A stretch of DNA of 64,000 bases from Candidatus Sysuiplasma superficiale (GTDB taxonomy: Archaea > Thermoplasmatota > Thermoplasmata > Sysuiplasmatales > Sysuiplasmataceae): positions 1-64,000 of the forward strand of contig JAGVSJ010000006.1 in assembly GCA_019720975.1 (NCBI GenBank), given 5' to 3'. Shown piece after piece: positions 61,942-64,000 of the stretch. The position numbers and the translations under genes are program-made. Every line of letters starts with the position of its first letter. Positions within the stretch are counted from its first letter, which is position 1. The notes below the pieces were generated by a model. The model made no database searches. It saw nothing but the letters and a program-made list of their open reading frames with translations, and had not been told where the DNA came from.

Positions 61942-63171
61942 TCACAGTTCTATTGTTTCGCCTTTCCTTGGCATCAACACCTTTCTGCCGTCCATACTGT
62001 CGGCCAGCATCCTTCTCTTCTCCCCGTCGCCGTGAACGAGTATGACTGTTTCGGGATTGCACCTTTCGACGAAGGAGAGCAGTTCGCTGTGGCCCGCGTG
62101 GGCGGAAAGATCAAAGCGTGCCACCTCACAGTTTATCTTTTCGATGACACCGTTGATTTCGAGATGCCCTGTGCTTAGGAGTCTGTGGCCGTTCGATTCC
62201 TCCACCTGGAAACCGCTTATGAGTATACCGCTTTTCGGATCGTCCTTTATCCGCTCAATGTAGCTCAGTGCAGGTCCTCCATCGAGCATTCCGCTTGTGG
62301 TGACGATCACATCTGCCCTGTCACTCCTGAAGCGATCCTCGTTTGTCTCCACCTCATACGCTTTGAGGCAGGCACGCCTGAGATTTGAAGGGGATGCAAC
62401 GAAATCCTTTGAACGCATGTATATCGTGTTGACCTTGCGCCCCATTCCATCCACCCAGATATTCAGCCCCGTTTTTTCCAGAATCAGAAGAAGCTCTTGC
62501 GTTCTACCAACAGCAAACGCAGGCAGTATGGCCTGCCCGCCCCTTCCAACTATCTCCTCAACCTTATCCGTCAGCTGGTCTTCGACCTGTCTCCTTTCCG
62601 GATGTTCCCTTCCTGCGTATGTGGATTCAACAACCATCACGTCCGTCCTGACTGCTTCAGCACCCTGAACCAGCCTCGTTTCCGCAGTGTGTATGTCGCC
62701 TGTGAAGAGCACGTTCCTTTCCCCCCTTATCTCAAACATTGCAGCGCCAGGTATGTGACCTGCCTTCCTTGGGACGAACTCTGTTCCGCCTATCTCGAAG
62801 GGTGTGCCAAATCGTTCGATGTCGAAGAGCTTCATTGCATCGTCAACGTCGGAGAATTCGTACGGTTCGCTGTATCCCTCCATCCTTGCAACCTTTATGC
62901 TGTCCAGCATCAGGAGACGGCCAACGTCCTTTGTAGGCATGGTGGAGTGAACGGTGACAGGGTAGTTCGCTGTCAGCCACGGTATCATTCCTGAATGGTC
63001 GACATGGGCGTGGGTGAGGACAATCTCATCGACAGCAGGGGCAGGCAAGGGGTAGACAGGCGGATCGCGGGGTATCAACCCGTAGTCGAACATAACCTTC
63101 CCGAATCCGTCCTCCATCATCACGGCAAGTCCGCCGACCTCATCAGCACCGCCAAAAAACCTGAATTTCAA
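61942..63171 (-). CDS. Beta-CASP metallo-beta-lactamase ribonuclease (aCPSF-like)
   Basis: A 409-residue RNase of the archaeal CPSF/beta-CASP group, without the N-terminal KH domains of aCPSF1, so closest in build to aCPSF2. HAHVDHSG (about 54-61; motif 2), GHIPGAA (motif 3), FTGDIH (motif 4), the beta-CASP insert with VVEST and FAVGRTQE, SGFQVEES, SAHAGHSEL (motif B) and ILVHGDGEKR (motif C). All metal ligands are kept, so it should be an active endo/exonuclease in RNA maturation or decay. TTG start behind AAGGTG. It is convergent with icd. Confidence 0.92.
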   Translation of the reverse strand: MKFRFFGGADEVGGLAVMMEDGFGKVMFDYGLIPRDPPVYPLPAPAVDEIVLTHAHVDHSGMIPWLTANYPVTVHSTMPTKDVGRLLMLDSIKVARMEGYSEPYEFSDVDDAMKLFDIERFGTPFEIGGTEFVPRKAGHIPGAAMFEIRGERNVLFTGDIHTAETRLVQGAEAVRTDVMVVESTYAGREHPERRQVEDQLTDKVEEIVGRGGQAILPAFAVGRTQELLLILEKTGLNIWVDGMGRKVNTIYMRSKDFVASPSNLRRACLKAYEVETNEDRFRSDRADVIVTTSGMLDGGPALSYIERIKDDPKSGILISGFQVEESNGHRLLSTGHLEINGVIEKINCEVARFDLSAHAGHSELLSFVERCNPETVILVHGDGEKRRMLADSMDGRKVLMPRKGETIEL

Positions 63172-63324
63172 TCAAACACCTTCCTCATCCGATGTAAAAC
63201 TGCAGGACGAATGCTACGGATAAATGGCACAGTGGAACACTTTCCCTGACCTGTTTCCTGATTTCATCATTCCTGCTCCATCAGGTCTCACATTGTCTCC
63301 GTAATTAACCTTTTCCCAAAAGAG

Positions 63325-64000
63325 CTACCTTCTCATCCTTGGGTCCAGTATGTCCCTGAGCCCGTCGCCGAGAAGATTGAGGCCTAATGAATACAGGAGA
63401 ATGGCCATTCCTGGAACAACAAATGTCCAGGGATACTGTAGAGCCTCGATAATACCTATACTCTTGTACTGGAAATAGGTGGCAAGATTCCCCCATTCCG
63501 GCAGATAGATGAAATTGATGCCAATGTTGATGTAATCGAGTGCAGCAAGAAGAAGAACCACACTGCCCACGTCCAGTGACATCTGTACGAACACAGGATA
63601 GACAGAATTTGGTATTATGTGTTTGAATACAGTCCGGACGGTGTTTGAGCCTGAGGCTTTTGCCGCTTCGACGTATTTAAGTTCACGTACAGACAGTACC
63701 TGCCCTCTCACCAGCCTTGCGTACGTGGGCCACCATATGATGATGAAGGACACCACGAGCAGAGTGATCACACCACCAGGCACATGGTCGAAGTCCTGCC
63801 TGAAAACAACAATCATGGCTATTGCAAGAACAATGAATGGAATGGAGAAGAATATGTCGGTTATGCGCATCAGTATGTCGTCCACGACACCGCCCTTGTA
63901 ACCGGCAAAAGCGCCGAGAAGTATACCGATCGTGGCGCCTGAAAGAACAACTGCGAGCGATATCCCGAGGTCCACCCTTGCGGCCTTGATGATGGCAGGC
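63325..64000 (-). CDS. Dipeptide/oligopeptide ABC permease, DppC type (5' end cut by the window)
   Basis: The last 225 residues of an ABC permease that moves peptides or nickel-like substrates with DppB, DppD, DppF and a binding protein. The frame runs off the right edge (upstream in-frame residues AIIKAARVDLGISLAVV). Several membrane helices are visible and the coupling motif VEAAKASGSNTVRTVFKHIIPN (about 116-137 of this part) matches the EAA loop. C-terminal LGDGLRDILDPRMRR is the typical DppC end. A small stem of CTTTT-GGG-AAAAG follows the stop as a possible terminator. The rest of the operon lies outside. Confidence 0.9.
   Translation of the reverse strand, partial: PAIIKAARVDLGISLAVVLSGATIGILLGAFAGYKGGVVDDILMRITDIFFSIPFIVLAIAMIVVFRQDFDHVPGGVITLLVVSFIIIWWPTYARLVRGQVLSVRELKYVEAAKASGSNTVRTVFKHIIPNSVYPVFVQMSLDVGSVVLLLAALDYINIGINFIYLPEWGNLATYFQYKSIGIIEALQYPWTFVVPGMAILLYSLGLNLLGDGLRDILDPRMRR

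Overview
The window reads as a chromosomal segment of a euryarchaeon, most plausibly from the Thermoplasmata. Archaeal markers include ABCE1, pelota, topoisomerase VI A and B, aIF5B, the L7Ae-S28e-L24e-NDK-aIF5B cluster, NAC-alpha, a beta-CASP CPSF-like nuclease, two intron-bearing tRNA genes, and TATA boxes that in several cases sit about 26-28 nt before the start codon (leaderless style). To my knowledge cultured Thermoplasmatales lack topoisomerase VI, so the complete top6A-top6B pair argues for a lineage outside that order. Many genes appear to start with TTG or GTG behind a clear GGAGG or AGGTGA motif. Several starts below were chosen on that ground. Base composition looks close to balanced, with no obvious island boundary, insertion sequence or CRISPR array.

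Layout: 1-6.8 kb holds an amidohydrolase, a membrane glycosyltransferase, a ferritin-like/VIT1 iron transporter and a secreted beta-helix protein. 6.9-12.5 kb has a lone urocanase and a MetRS-PHP-pelota operon. 12.6-15.9 kb has a DtxR-type regulator whose promoter overlaps a near-classical DtxR box, a NicO-like membrane protein, and ABCE1. 16-24.4 kb has a flavin reductase, a DedA protein, a SelB-like pseudo-GTPase, a CDIN1-type nuclease next to a Cas4-like nuclease with an inserted membrane domain, the initiator tRNA, an SCP2-RNase HII pair, a TPR protein and a 45-residue zinc finger. 24.4-28.3 kb has phosphoglycolate phosphatase, NAC, tRNA-Asp, an HDAC-like deacetylase, MocA and CoxG. 28.4-32.8 kb has XdhC and a compact CoxMSL molybdenum hydroxylase. 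32.9-38.3 kb is a sugar/envelope set: a processive-type glycosyltransferase, a GHMP sugar kinase, a coiled-coil protein, and a nucleotidyltransferase whose only sensible start codon is ATA.

38.3-53.8 kb is largely information processing: topoisomerase VI, DRG GTPase, HisRS, RNase HIII (RNase HII is also present), LysA, the ribosomal/aIF5B operon, and a HTH regulator. 54.6-60.8 kb is a seven-gene MoxR island: DUF4129, a membrane protein, MoxR, DUF58, a membrane protein, then a second MoxR with a VWA protein behind its own promoter and palindrome. The end holds isocitrate dehydrogenase, the CPSF-like nuclease and a truncated peptide-ABC permease.

How genes may work together: CoxG, MocA and XdhC are the expected maturation set for CoxMSL, and the MoxR-VWA pair at 58.9-60.8 kb resembles CoxD/CoxE in type. 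DtxR, the NicO-like protein and the ferritin-VIT1 fusion suggest metal homeostasis. The items I would look at first are the membrane-embedded Cas4-like/CDIN1-like nuclease pair, the MoxR island, the palindromes at the xdhC, dtxR and second-MoxR promoters, and the ATA start.
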